From the NCBI GenBank assembly GCA_013399875.1, contig VXAZ01006360.1:124001-188000 (forward strand): a stretch of 64,000 nucleotides of DNA. Direction: 5' to 3'. Positions 35,401-46,535 of the stretch are shown here, piece by piece; the stretch's first letter is position 1, and every line of letters starts with the position of its first letter. Below the pieces are notes generated by a model. It saw only the letters and a program-made list of their open reading frames with translations. It was not told the origin of the DNA and made no database searches. The stretch is from Gymnorhina tibicen. Lineage: Eukaryota; Chordata; Aves; Passeriformes; Artamidae. The translations under genes were made by a program, and so were the position numbers.

Positions 35401-35970
35401 CCCCAGCCTGCTTTTTGACAATGTACGTTGTTTCGAGTGCCTTGCAAGGTAAATAACATTCCATAATAAAATACTGCCAGGTACTAGAGAGGGCTTTTGA
35501 GCTGGGAATGCAAGATCTGTGAAGTGCCATAGTTCCAATAAAGGGCTACCTTGTCTATATCGGCTTTTTATTGATTAATTATAATTACACTACTGTAGGC
35601 AGTGTCTGCATGCTTTATGGATTTCTTTTGGCCCACCTAAGCCGTTCTTGCTTTCCCTATTTAATTGTAAATATGAGTTTTAATCACTTCCCATCATTTC
35701 TTGGTTGAAAGGGCTGATATCAATGGTGGGGAATGACAGATGTGTATTAATTACACCATGACTATTTCTATCTGCTATTTCTCTTTGTTAAAAAGAAGCA
35801 GGACTTTGTATGTCCACACCATGGTGCAGGCAGTGTTGCTAAGCTACTGCTGTGCTGGCTGGCACACGTGGGCAGCATCCTTCAGCTGTGAGGATCAACA
35901 GTACCTGAATCACCAGCACATATGACCGTCGCCTTCATATATGTGGCTCAGGTGACTTAACACCTGGGAA
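32482..35970. other. AT-rich non-genic stretch
   Basis: No gene or transposon is recognised. The region is AT-rich with frequent TAAT-type homeodomain-like words, notably around 33430-33560 and 35560-35730, which could be conserved non-coding DNA. That is only a guess from composition. Confidence 0.5.
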
Positions 35971-36290
35971 TGTGTGGTGGTTTAGGCCAAATTCAGGGAA
36001 ACGTCCAAAAGGAACGTCTCCTCAAAGGAAGGCAGGCCACAACCACCCCTCCCCCCAACCAGGTTCAGGAAAAAAAATTTTTCCTCGGAGGAAAGTGAAG
36101 GAGAAAATAAAAACTATTTATTTAACAAACACACAGGAAAATACTACTAATAATGCTAAATAATAAAATCTCTTGCTCTGGAGAGAGAACCTGAAAGATT
36201 TTAGAGTCCTTCTGTGGGTGCGGTCTCTCTCCTCCTCCTCAGACCTGGGTCAGCGTGGGGGGCCCCCCTCCAGGCCGGTGGAAGNAGATA
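35971..36290 (+). mobile_element. ERV LTR fragment ending at a single N
   Basis: The left edge TGTGTGGTGGTTTAGGCC is a typical LTR start, followed by CGTCCAAAAGGAACGTCTCC, an A/T block (AAAAAAAATTTTT) near 36068-36080, and an ATAAAAACTATTTATTTAAC segment. The GC-rich part with GGGGGGCCCCCC ends around 36285, where one N sits. I recall this pattern from passerine LTRs, but cannot confirm the family. The 3' terminus is not visible and the copy is truncated or misassembled at the N. Strand is inferred from the TGTG start. Confidence 0.6.
36285..36285. other. Single ambiguous base
   Basis: One N within GAAGNAGATA at the apparent right edge of the LTR fragment. Confidence 0.99.
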
Positions 36291-36565
36291 AGGCATAGAA
36301 AGGCTCAGGAATCATGTCTGGGCATAGAGCAGTGATAGGGGATACAACAGCATAAAGTCACCCCAAGACAGAATGTCACCTCAGAATGACAGGAAATGGA
36401 TAGAAACGTAAGATGGAAAAAACCCCAAATCAGCTACTGCTGCTTTCAAAGCAATAGGCTCTGTGCGTTGCCCTGTCCTATGTTCTTCTTTTATTAGAGC
36501 ACAAAAAAATGCATAATTACAGTACTTCAAGGCTGGAAACCTTGCTTTGGTGACTGTAGCCCCAC

Positions 36566-36760
36566 ATGGGCACTGGAACAGGTTGCCCAGAGAAGCTATG
36601 GATACCTTCATCCCTGGAAGTGTTTAAGGACAGGTTGGATGGAGCTCTGAGCAACATGGTCTAGTGAAGATATCCCTGTCCACAGCAGGGGGGGCTTGGA
36701 AGTAGTTTATCCTTAAGGTCCCTTTCAACCCAAATAAGTCCATGATTCTGTGATTTTATG
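36566..36760 (+). mobile_element. CR1 3'-end fragment
   Basis: Sense-strand CR1: GGAACAGGTTGCCCAGAGAA, CTTAAGGTCCCTTTCAACCC and a closing GATTCTGTGATTTTATG octamer pair. It covers the last codons of ORF2 and the 3' UTR and ends at the natural 3' terminus. It is 5'-truncated and carries an interrupted reading frame. Confidence 0.9.
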
Positions 36761-36869
36761 GGTTTTGGAGCAGTATTGTTACCTGTTGAAGGACGAGCTA
36801 AGCTCGGAGCAGCATAATGTGATCCTTATGAAACAGGGCAGAAGGACTGCTACTTGGGATTGTCATGCA

Positions 36870-37456
36870 ATCATAAAAGCGTTTAGGTGAGAAAAGACAG
36901 CCAAGATCATCATATCCAGTCATTAACCCAACATTGCCAAGTCCACCACTAACCCAGGTCCGTAAGTGCCATGTCTACACGTCTTTTAAATACCTCCAGG
37001 AATGGTGACTCAACCACTTCCCTGGTCAGCCTGTTCCAATGCCTGACCACCCTTCCCTGAAGAAATTTTCCTAATATCCAATCTAAAGCTCCTCTGACCA
37101 TTTCCTTTTTGTCCTGTTGCTTGTTACTTGGGAGATGGACCCCCACCTGGCTCCACCCTCCTTTCATGCAGTTGCAGAGAGTGATAAGGTCTCCCCTGAG
37201 CCTCCTTTTCTCCAGGCTAAACACTCCCAGCTCCCTTGGCCGCTCCTCATAGGACTTGTGCTCCAGACCCTTCTGCAGCTCCGCTGCCCTTCTCTGGACA
37301 GGCTCCAGCACCTCAATGTCCTTGTAGTGAGCAGCCCAGAACTCAGGATCTGAGGCGTGGCCTCACCAGTGCCGAGTACAGGGGCACAATCACTGCCCTG
37401 GTCCTGCTGGCCACACCATTGCTGATACAGGCCAGGGTGCCTTTGGCCTTCTTGGA
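36870..37456 (-). mobile_element. CR1 LINE, 5'-truncated, about 590 bp
   Basis: The copy runs from a decayed octamer end (AATCATAAAAGCG at 36870) through the 3' UTR-like GCCAAGTCCACCACTAACCC into ORF2 sequence ending near GCCTTTGGCCTTCTTGG. Its minus-strand frame for the ORF2 C-terminus is still open for 120 codons (separate entry). It lies 110 bases from another CR1 on the opposite strand. Both are dead copies. Confidence 0.92.
36949..37311 (-). pseudogene. CR1 ORF2 C-terminal remnant, 120 codons open
   Basis: The translation starts EPVQRRAAELQKGLE and contains FSLEKRRLRGDLI, GKFLQGRVVRHWNRL and VESPFLEVFKRRVDMAL, then stops. This is the C-terminal tail of CR1 ORF2, downstream of the reverse-transcriptase catalytic core, and the stop is near the expected ORF2 end. 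The preceding ORF2 segment ([21 protein letters not shown]) lies in another frame at about 37330-37450, so there is a frameshift near 37330. The methionine is internal. The intact ORF2 would be nearly 1000 residues, so nothing functional is encoded. It is the best-preserved coding remnant of the window. Confidence 0.9.
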
Positions 37457-39704
37457 TTAGGTGCCTCTTCCTTTTTTTCATACTAAATGGAATGAGGGTA
37501 GCTTGCTCTGAGCATGTAAATTCAGCTGATGGTTTGCACCTGCTCACTTAGTGCTGTTTAGGTTATATTTAGTTAGTATTATTTAACCTACACCTGAAAA
37601 TATCTTGAAATGGGATATTTAAACAGCAAAAAACACATAACTTTGGCTCTCAGTGGATACTTTGAATATTTGATCAACTGCCTAGGTTTCTTTGTAACTC
37701 TTTAGACATGATCTTTCAGCTTCAGCAGTCACTTTGGGGAGGGATCTGAGGATAAAGCCCCAGGATCTGCCATGGTAACATCATCATTTTTCCTATTTTT
37801 CAAAGGATGGATTTGTGAGTGAGAGAGAAGACACTGTTGCAATTAACCTGGTAAGCTTTGGCTTAAGACCTTGGACTCCATTTCTGTTGTGCTGGAGGCT
37901 TTATTTATAACATCAAGAACATCAGATTTTTGGGCCCCGGTCCTCTATTCATACATGAGATGCCCTTTAACTACTGGCTCTCATCTATCCAAACATTCCC
38001 TAGTGCTTATACCTCAGTGTGTTTCATAGGGGTCTTTCCTCTTGGCAGGAACTTTTAAACATCCCCCTATAGAGCAGCAATAAAACAGAAGCAAACCATG
38101 AACAGCCTGAAGAGGGAGGTTACAAAGCTGAAGTACATATTCTACCAGGGGCAGTGGACAAAAACGTACAATATACCCTAAGAGCCTCTCTGTTTCTGTT
38201 TTCTGACTACTTCTGTTTCAGTCTGACATCCCTGTGGGTAATTTCTTACTCCTAAGAACCACCTGGTTGATAAAAAAGTAAGTTAGTTAGCAAGCTTGCC
38301 TGCATATGTCTTTTGGAAGGGAGTTTCTGAATAGCTCCACATCTGACTATACAGTTCAGAGTAAGCATAAATCTGGCTACATTAGGAAAAAGATAAAATA
38401 GGTAAAATTCTTTACTTCAGAATTGCCCTTTCTCTCTGAGACTGCATGAACAAAACTTGTGACTGTGTCTGCTTCAGGTAACTATTTGCAGCCTTAAACT
38501 AGCCAGCTCACATCCTAGTGATGGCAGGACAGGGGACTCGTGGGGACTCGGAGGAACCATGTGGGGATACTGGCTGTCACAAGCACCCTGCTCCCAGAGA
38601 CTAAGCTGCTGTTTGAACCTGGGCTGGCTGGTTTCAAAGTAAGGTGGCTGCTTTTGTAAGACTATATTTCATCCTTTATATTTCATCAGTGAAATGTCTC
38701 AGTGGTGGCTGCAAGGAGCTTTCCTGGCTTTGCAGGTGACCAGTGCTCTGTGTGTGGCTCCCCCTCTGTGCCCATAGGACACACCACAGCTGGCCAAACC
38801 TCCTAAGCGTATCGGCAAGTAACATTTGAACAGCATTCCCTGTGTTTAAAAAAGTGTAAGATGAGGACCCATCCTCACTGGACCTTTTGTACCAGCCCCA
38901 AAGAGCTCCCTTTGAGAGGCACTACTCTCAGAGCAAGACTCTATCCACTAAGGAAAGTTCCATGTAGCTCCTAGAGCAGCTGGTCAGTAGCTAAATAAAA
39001 GATTGGAGTGTAAACATGTCTACTTGGTTTTCATGAGTTTTAACCCTGTGGATTTTCACCATTCTCTGGCTGCTGAATGAAGTAATAATGATCAGTGCAG
39101 CACTAAGGTATTCTCTTCACAACAGCCTACCAGTAAACTCAGCTGATTATTTGTAGTACAACTGGAAAAAAATTTGTTTTCCTTAATATGCTTTTTTTTT
39201 CTCCTGGCAGCATAAAAAAAACCCCAAGAGCACTCAGATTTGTTTGTAAATTTAAAAACCAAAAACAAACAAACCCAAACCCTTAAAAATTTGAATATAA
39301 GCTGAAGTAAATAAAGCAGATATAGATTTCAAACCACAACAAAAAAATCAAAACATTTCTGCTAACAGGAGATATTTTGAAGGCCCATTTTGCATCAGTT
39401 CAGAATTATGCATTGCAATAAAAATTGCATCCCAGGAAAGAACTCATTATACAGGTTTGGCAGATTTGGCTGACTGAACTCAGCCTCATCTGGCGCCTTT
39501 CTAAATGTATCCATAGTGAAGGGGAGGCCTTTTGGGTGGGGCATTAGTATCTCCAAACTATTCCTCTTCAAAATCTCTTTAAGAAAGACGGTTGTAGGAC
39601 TACTGAACATTATATTTTCTGTCTTTCTTTTTCCTAAAACCTGCAGCCCAGATACTTCTTCAAGTACATACTGGAGTGTCTTTAAAAGTAAGGCATCAGC
39701 TTGA
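37457..39704. other. Non-genic stretch
   Basis: No gene is recognised. A/T homopolymer patches lie near 39190-39300. Confidence 0.5.
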
Positions 39705-39842
39705 ATCATAAAATTATAGAATCATAGAATGATTTAGGTTGGAAGGGTCCTTAAAGGTCCTTTAATTTCAACTCCCCTGCCATGGGCAGGGGCATCTTCC
39801 ACTAGAACAGGTTGCTCAAGCCCCATCCAGCCTGGTCCAAGA
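39705..39842 (-). mobile_element. CR1 3'-end fragment
   Basis: Begins with the reverse-strand octamers ATAGAATCATAGAATGATTT and continues GGTTGGAAGGGTCCTTAAAG, CCCCTGCCATGGGCAGGGGC and CTAGAACAGGTTGCTCAAGC, all typical of CR1. It is truncated after about 140 bases. Confidence 0.93.
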
Positions 39843-42255
39843 TGCATGCAAAGAGCTAATTCTGACTTTCAGTCAGATTTTATTCCAAAGAGTTGTGTAA
39901 GTACTGATGTGAGCAAGTAGAGTGGGATAGCATGTTGCAGCAGTCCCTGGATAGGGCACTAAGTGAATACATCTTGCATGTACCTGCTCTGTCCTGGACC
40001 GCTGCTTGCTTGGGTTTTTATATCTCTTAAAGATCTTTTCTGCTTGGCTGATTAGCCGATTAACCAAATTATCACTTTTCCCTCTCACTTTGGAGGAATA
40101 AGCTATATTTCCCTTTGAAAGCTGAATTCTGGGCAAACTGATGCTTTAGATCCAGCAGAGAAGATAATCTCATGTGAAGTGATTAGCTCTTCAAGTGAAT
40201 TACACAGTTAGTTCCATTAGGAAACTGTCTTTACTGTTCACTTCTCTTAACTGCTCCTGCTCACATGACACCCTTGTAAAGCTGCAGGTTTAATTAGTGG
40301 ATTTTTCTTAGTTTATGGCTGTGCTGCTGTTAATTATGTTTATGGTAATGCAATCTTACATTTCTTAGTTTTCATATACAACAACCATTTCCTTGCATCT
40401 GTTATTCTTGATTCATGTTTTTCTCCCCTGTTTGCATCTCCTTTTTGGGGTTTCTGCCAGCATAATGACACACCATTGAAATCAGAGCCAGGACTAATTA
40501 GCTCTAGTAATTACCACCTTCCTCTGTCCTGGGGGTGTAGAGCATCACTCCTTTTCCAACTGCCAGCCAACCTTTTCGTTAGTGCAGCCATCCACAGAGT
40601 TGACAAATTCTCTTGGAGCAATGGGCTGCTCCTATGTCCACCTGGAGCATAGGGATGGTCTCTCAGCCAGTGGATCTCCTCCCTCTCCTCTCCCTGAATC
40701 ACAAACGTAACAGCCAATGCAAGCTGCCAATGTACATTTAAAAATCTCCCTTGTTATGATTACTTATGACTTCTTTCCAACATCCAATTAGAAAAATATT
40801 TTCTCTCAAATACCACTCAGATTTCTGCCCTTTGTTTCTCTTTCTCCACAGTTTTCACTACACTTTTCCCCACTGTAACCTTCTAATTGCGTCCTTCTTT
40901 CTCCCTGCTTTCTGGGTATCCCTCCTTGCACTAAATCTTAACTGTGCTTGCCTAATGTCTGCATCTCACCTCTTGTAAGGATCAAAAATAAAATGAACAA
41001 GAAGGATACATGACTGCTGAGAAACATCCCAGAGACTACCTGTTAGTGCCATCAATGCCATTTGCAGTAAAATATGTGCTGGGGAGGCAGATCTGGGGAC
41101 CTTGTTTCTTGTCATGCTGTAGATTTACTGAAAATAATTTCAGGATTGTGATGTACCATTATTTATCTATGCTTTGCTCATGCTACTAAGTATTTATTTT
41201 ACTTTGATATAAGTTTATTTAACACCCTTTTGTTAAAAAGGGTTTTTAGCACTCAGGACAAAGGAATAGCATTTCTCTTATTTGCTTGTTGAAACATGGC
41301 ATAGCTAGGATTGTCTTTAGCATTAGCAACAGATGGCTAATTCTTCCTTCTCTTTAAAACCATGAGGGATAGGAAGGCAGTTACTTTTGGGCACTGAAAA
41401 TATTCCTTTCTCTTTGGGTTGCTGGGGTTAAATGTCAGAGTTTGGTTTTGATTTCCAACCGTTGTGTATCAGTGCTCTTCTCCCACCACTGCTAGCTTTT
41501 CTCCTGCCAGACATTACAGCTACATGACAATAAAGAGCTTGATCTGTTTCCTGAAACCTCAGTGAGCCATGCAAATGACTTCGCGATAATCTGCGGACGC
41601 CATAATGTTTCAAGACCCAATCTGAATTTCTATACTGACAGAAGAGTTGCCCTGTATGGTATGTCATTCTACTGGATCAAGGGTAAGGCCTTCTAAGGCT
41701 AATTAGCACTGCAAAACAGCTTCTGATGTTTTCTGTTAGGAAAGTGACATTTGAAGACTTATGCCATTAACTAGAAGATAAAATGGAGATAAATGACCTA
41801 TTTTCTTAGGACAATTAGATTCAGTTTTAGCATTTACATATATTTCTGTCATACAAGCAAATGCATTTACACAAAAATAAAGCAATTTGTTAAAGATGAA
41901 GGCACCATTTCAGATAGCAGTCCAATAAGAGAGGCTGCTCGTGGCAAAGCATCTGTGTCATGTGCTTGGCTAGTCATGCTTCCCTGTATTCTTGGAGAGT
42001 AGAGGTCAGACCCTGAAGGGCAACAAATTGGCTTGTTTCCACTGATGCCGATCGATCTGTGGGCTGGGTTTGAGTTTGTTTTAGTTTGTTTTTCCCCCCC
42101 CACACTCCGGCCTAGGTCTACATTTTTACTACAGGATTTTCAGAGGCAGAATATGATAAATTTTGTCCCCATCTGGATAAGAGGCATTTCGAAGCTTAGA
42201 GTGGATGCTGCATCTTAAACGAGCTAAGCCTGGAGAAGGTGTGTGTTTGTACAAG

Positions 42256-42286
42256 GCCTCCTCCCTTCCCCTCCCCTCCCCTCTTC
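42256..42286. repeat. Pyrimidine tract (TCCCC-like)
   Basis: About 30 bases of C/T with repeated CCCCTCCCCTCCCC units. Simple-sequence DNA. Confidence 0.8.
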
Positions 42287-44152
42287 AGGCCACACTCTCC
42301 ACCCTAGTGGGATTCAGTGGCTGTCAACTACTCCTACAAGCACTGGCCACCACTCTCACATGCTTTGTGACACAAGAGTTTTAGAAGTCCAAATAATGTA
42401 CAAGATGGCACAAGAAATGTAGAATCTGAATCTGAAGTTTCTTGGAGTTCCTTGAATCTTGGAGGGGCAGCTTTTTTTCATGTGCTGAAGTAAGAGATTG
42501 TAGTTTCAGATCTGGGAGTTTCAAAAATACGTGGGAATAGGTTAGTCTGGAGGTAACCCATGCTTAAGTCTGTTCCTGCAGGTGAAATCACCCCAGAGAC
42601 ACATCTGATCTGCCATGACCCTCATCCAGTAAGGTACGTAATCATAATGCCTAATTTTAGGCCCATTAATAACTTTCCTCAATCAGGTTGCCTCTTTGAA
42701 GCTAACAGGGCTATACATATCTCCAGGTTAGGCATACACATCCAAGTATCTTGTTTAACTGGAATCTGTGATTCCTTATATTGGCGGAGATCTAGTGAAA
42801 AGATTTTATTAACAATGAAGTCAAAATTGCATATTTCAAATTCCTTTTATTATCTCACCAGGGAGCATTTGTATCGTTAATTAATGAAATGATTATCTCA
42901 AATCAGCTTTCACAGTGCTTGAGAATTTTACAAGTATCACAGTGTAAGTGTAACGAAAGGAAGAGACCAACTCTGTTAGTATAGTTAAACCTTCAGAATT
43001 TATAGATTAGATCATAGAGAATTTAATTTAACATTCTCCAAAGAACTTCACAGGTCTTTTTCTGCAAGATATTTTCTCCCTTATCCATCTATTTTAGAGC
43101 TGTGGTTTTGCACTTCTTTTCTAGCTAGTTCATTTTTATCCTTAAGGGAACATTGTATTTTTAAAATTCTGAATCTTCCTTACACTTTCTCTTCCAAAAA
43201 TAGCAAAAACCTCTTTTGGAGAAATATGTTCTTTATTTTGTATTTGTCAGAAGGAGTAAATAATACATCCCAGTGTTTTAAGTAATGCCTGCAGGTGTGT
43301 AAACGCCTGAACTGGAGAAACAGACACATTTTTAACATAGTGAAAGAGGTAACAGACTGTCTAAATTTTTGGTTTTCCTTCTCAGGCCTTGAAAACACAT
43401 GTGCCTCTGCATATCCAGGGACAGATATTGTGCTATTCAGACAGCTCTTTGCAAAGCTGAAAATGTTACCTAATATTTGGTCCCAACAAGCTGGTATGGA
43501 GCATTCTGATAGTCATCACGTGTATCTGGAATTCTGTGGATTTCTGATCAAGTCCCTTTCCCTGCCTGTGAAATTTCAGATGGGTGAAACAAACTCTGCT
43601 CCCAGGCATTGCTTCCCTTAAAAAAATCTGTTGTAGTTTAAAGCCCTTGACTTATAAATTTTTGCATCTCTGAAGTGCATTTGTAGCTTGGATGTACTAC
43701 ACAAAAATCACATAACAAGGAGAAATCCCTACTTTTAAATTATTGGGAGGTGAGATAAATGTAGCACATCACTTGTCAGAGTCTTGATTATCTAAAAGGA
43801 AAAAAAATCCCAGACAGGCTGGCTGAATGTTCCCAGAACAGCATTAATTTTTGCTATACATCTGAATTGAGTGAAAATGGGAAGGCCAATATTTGATGTG
43901 GTGTTGCTGTCAGCAACACAGCAATAAAAGAAAGCAATAAGGAACAGGGTCAGCACTCAGACAGCTGAGCAACATTTGTAAAGGTAATTCTACAGCTTTA
44001 CAGTTGCTGGAAACACGTGCTTTGATGTGCTCAATTAGCATGTAAACTCAAAGCCAAAGGTTTCAAACATTGAGCATTGCAAAATAGTGTTATGGTATTT
44101 AGCAAATGGAAATGACCTTCAAAGGAATAACAAGAGCATTAATGGAACTGAA

Positions 44153-44192
44153 CATTAGGTACATTTTCTTTGAGTAGAAAATGTACCTAATG
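44153..44192. repeat. Perfect inverted repeat, 16-bp arms, 8-base loop
   Basis: CATTAGGTACATTTTC (44153-44168) and GAAAATGTACCTAATG (44177-44192) are exact reverse complements around the loop TTTGAGTA. Pairing stops at 44152/44193. The stem is too short for an ordinary microRNA precursor and has no run of T for a Pol III terminator. It may be a small palindromic duplication. Confidence 0.95.
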
Positions 44193-45760
44193 ATGGCATT
44201 TTTCTGTGCCTTCACAGACAAATCCAATGATGACACATGCCCTCTGTTATCCCAGGATAAGATGGAAATCCTGGACTCTGGCAGGCACAGCCCTGTAGCT
44301 GGGGAAGGCTGCAGTGTCTCTGGGCAAGAGCTCAGCAGTTTCTATGTGCTGGGCAGGCAGCTCTGCCAGGACATTGCCTGTGGAATTAGCTGGTTATTTA
44401 GGTCTAGCCTAGAAGTGATTTTTGTGAGCTGCAGGGCGTCCCCTGAGGGCATCCTGGGGCTCTGGACATACCTGGAGGAGTGGAAAGAAGTGTGTGCATG
44501 GACACGCCAAAGTGAATTGTTAGCTTCCTTCTGCATTCTTGATTTGCCTAAGGGGTTTTTAATGGCCAGTTTTTGTTGAAACAGTTCAGCAAACTTACTG
44601 TTGATACTTTGTGATAAAGTGGTTCTCATGAGCCTCAGTTCAGCCAGGCATGTCAAGACATGTTGAAATCTAAATCCTTTAGAAAGGCACTGGTAGATTG
44701 ATGAAGTCAGCAGCTGTAAACACGTACTTAATGCTTAAATAACCAAATCCTGTGACATGGTGTTTCACATTGTAAAATATCTACACGTGAGACAAAGTCC
44801 CAGACATGGGTATGTAATGCTTCCTTAGATGCCTTGAGCACCCAAGACACATGGCAAAAAAACCTACAGAAGGCTCCCATCCCTCAGCAGCCAGAGGCCC
44901 AGGGGTGTGTGCTTGAAATGCGTGTGTGATTTCTCACCTCCTTGCACATTCACAATGGTGTAAACTTAAATGAATGGTAAAGCGTGTTGAAAGTGGATTG
45001 TAAAGTGAGGAGAATATTTATGAGGTTATATTTTTGTTGCCAGTTCTTCAAGTATTTTTTAGATATATTTGTCAGTGTAGATCTCAATATGTTTCTAAGC
45101 AGCCATCTTATAACCCCCTAAAACCTTGCCCACTTTCCACTGTGATGATACAGTGCCATCCCATAAGCTACTAGGGGAATCTGCTACCATTTTCTGGCAA
45201 TGTTACCCTGTTTTATAATAAAAGAAAATGTCTGCACCTGCCTATTCTGCCAAGAAGCCTGTAAAAGGCTCAGGAAACTCAAGAGGGGAACAGCATTGTT
45301 AATTGATTTGACAAAGACAACTCTTACAGAGGGAAGAAAGGCTTCTTCATTTCTGAAGTACCTTATAGGGACTTTTAATTCTGCTTTATTTTAGGAGAGA
45401 AGTTGTGGAGGGAGATTATCATGTTACTGGTGAATAGAGGCATTCACACAAGGAAATAAACACTGAAGGGCTTCAATGACTGATTTTAATTAGTAGTGAT
45501 TAAAGTCAAGAGAGAGACAGTGTGACAAAATGAATGTCTGTTCATGCTTTCCTACAGTTGAAGATTTCTAGAATTTACACTGTTTTAAGCACCTCCAGGT
45601 CAATTACGTAAAAAAAGCACAACGCTTGCAAGATTGTGTAAGATGCTTGTTACCAAAACAAGGAAAGAGGACGAAGACTCATCACTCAAGTGCAGCAAAA
45701 GTCAGCTTTGAAAGGCTTTGCCCTTACGCTGGAAACCCTGTGCGCTGGCTGCTTTTTTCA

Positions 45761-45785
45761 AGAATCATAGAATGGTTTGGGTTGG
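45761..45785 (-). mobile_element. CR1 3' end, left part, split by an LTR
   Basis: AGAATCATAGAATGGTTTGG followed by GTTGG is the reverse complement of a CR1 3' terminus. The expected continuation (GAAGGG...TTTAAAG) resumes at 46474, after the inserted LTR. Confidence 0.85.
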
Positions 45786-46149
45786 TGTGGGGGCCGGTGG
45801 GCCTGTTGTTACAAGGGACAGGAAGGGTCCATTAGAGGGACCGTCCCTAGGGTTAAATCCGCCCCAGTTTTGAGTAACAAGGAAAGGCTTCTCTTAGGAT
45901 GCATTGTGCTTTATGTTAATGTACCCCAGTTCTGTTCCCCTGATTGATCTGTAGGCTTCCTTGCCTCTTTATCCCGTATATGTCTCTACCCCAGAATGTT
46001 CACCTTTCCCTGCTCTCCCATTGGCCCTCGTTCCTTAGTCCCTCCCTTGCAATATCCCTATTGGTTCCCTTACCCTAGTCCCACCTTTGTACCGCCCCAT
46101 TCCCTCAGACCATTGGCCCTGATGCTCTCTCCGCCCCTCTACTTCCCTC

Positions 46150-46157
46150 TATTTAAA
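46150..46157 (+). promoter_or_regulatory. LTR TATA-like box with upstream CCAAT-type boxes
   Basis: TATTTAAA follows three inverted CCAAT (ATTGG) boxes within about 130 bases, the layout of a retroviral U3 promoter. Confidence 0.55.
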
Positions 46158-46276
46158 CCCTGTACCCGCTGTTGTTTCTGGTCTTCGTTCCTGAAACCCT
46201 TCACGGGAGTGGCTGCGGTAAACCCTCCTGTGAGACCTCATTCGGAGACCCTGCCTGGACTCTTTTATCGGCAGCT

Positions 46277-46370
46277 TGCGTGTGCGTGCCTGTGTGCGTG
46301 TGTGCGTGCGCGCGCGTGTGTGTGCGTGTGTGCACGCGCGCATGTGCATGTGTGTGTGTGTGCGTGTGTG
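46277..46370. repeat. TG/CG microsatellite
   Basis: About 94 bases of alternating pyrimidine-purine (TG, CG, CA) with interruptions. It has Z-DNA-forming potential. It creates spurious Cys/Val and His/Thr-rich open frames on both strands. Confidence 0.95.
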
Positions 46371-46473
46371 CCCGCTGCTCCGGTGGGTGTGCAGCAGCCC
46401 TACCGAAGCGGCTTCCTGCAGGGACGCTTTCGGGAAGGTTGCGGCGTTTTTACCATCAACACCCACCACAACA

Positions 46474-46535
46474 GTTTGGAAGCGGGCTTTAAAGCTCACG
46501 TGGTCCAGGAAAACCAAGATCATCTAGTCTAGAGA
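46474..46535 (-). mobile_element. CR1 3' end, right part, split by an LTR
   Basis: GTTTGGAAGCGGGCTTTAAAG and AAGATCATCTAGTCT continue the CR1 interrupted at 45785. CR1 identity fades after about 46535, so the original insertion was very short (under 100 bases). Confidence 0.7.

Larger units (their letters stand above)
39843..45760. other. Non-genic stretch, about 5.9 kb
   Basis: No gene or transposon is recognised. It includes a C/T-rich tract at 42256-42286 and a perfect hairpin at 44153-44192. An open frame of 132 codons at 44181-44579 (plus) has no recognisable homology. Confidence 0.5.
45786..46473 (+). mobile_element. Solo ERV LTR inserted in a CR1, with internal TG microsatellite
   Basis: The 688-bp block starts TGTGGGGGCCGG and ends CACCACAACA. 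It has three CCATTGG/TATTGG boxes (near 46019, 46059 and 46111) and a TATTTAAA box at 46150-46157, so U3 and promoter read to the right. A TG/CG microsatellite occupies 46277-46370 in the R/U5 part. Flanks GGTTGG (45780-45785) and GTTTGG (46474-46479) match at five of six bases, a plausible aged 6-bp target duplication. The host CR1 reads through on both sides. No retroviral genes are present. ERVK-like class is inference from duplication length. Confidence 0.82.

Noticed and set aside
46149..46532. Open frames rich in Cys/Val or His/Thr
   Set aside because: They are translations of the TG/CG microsatellite inside an LTR.
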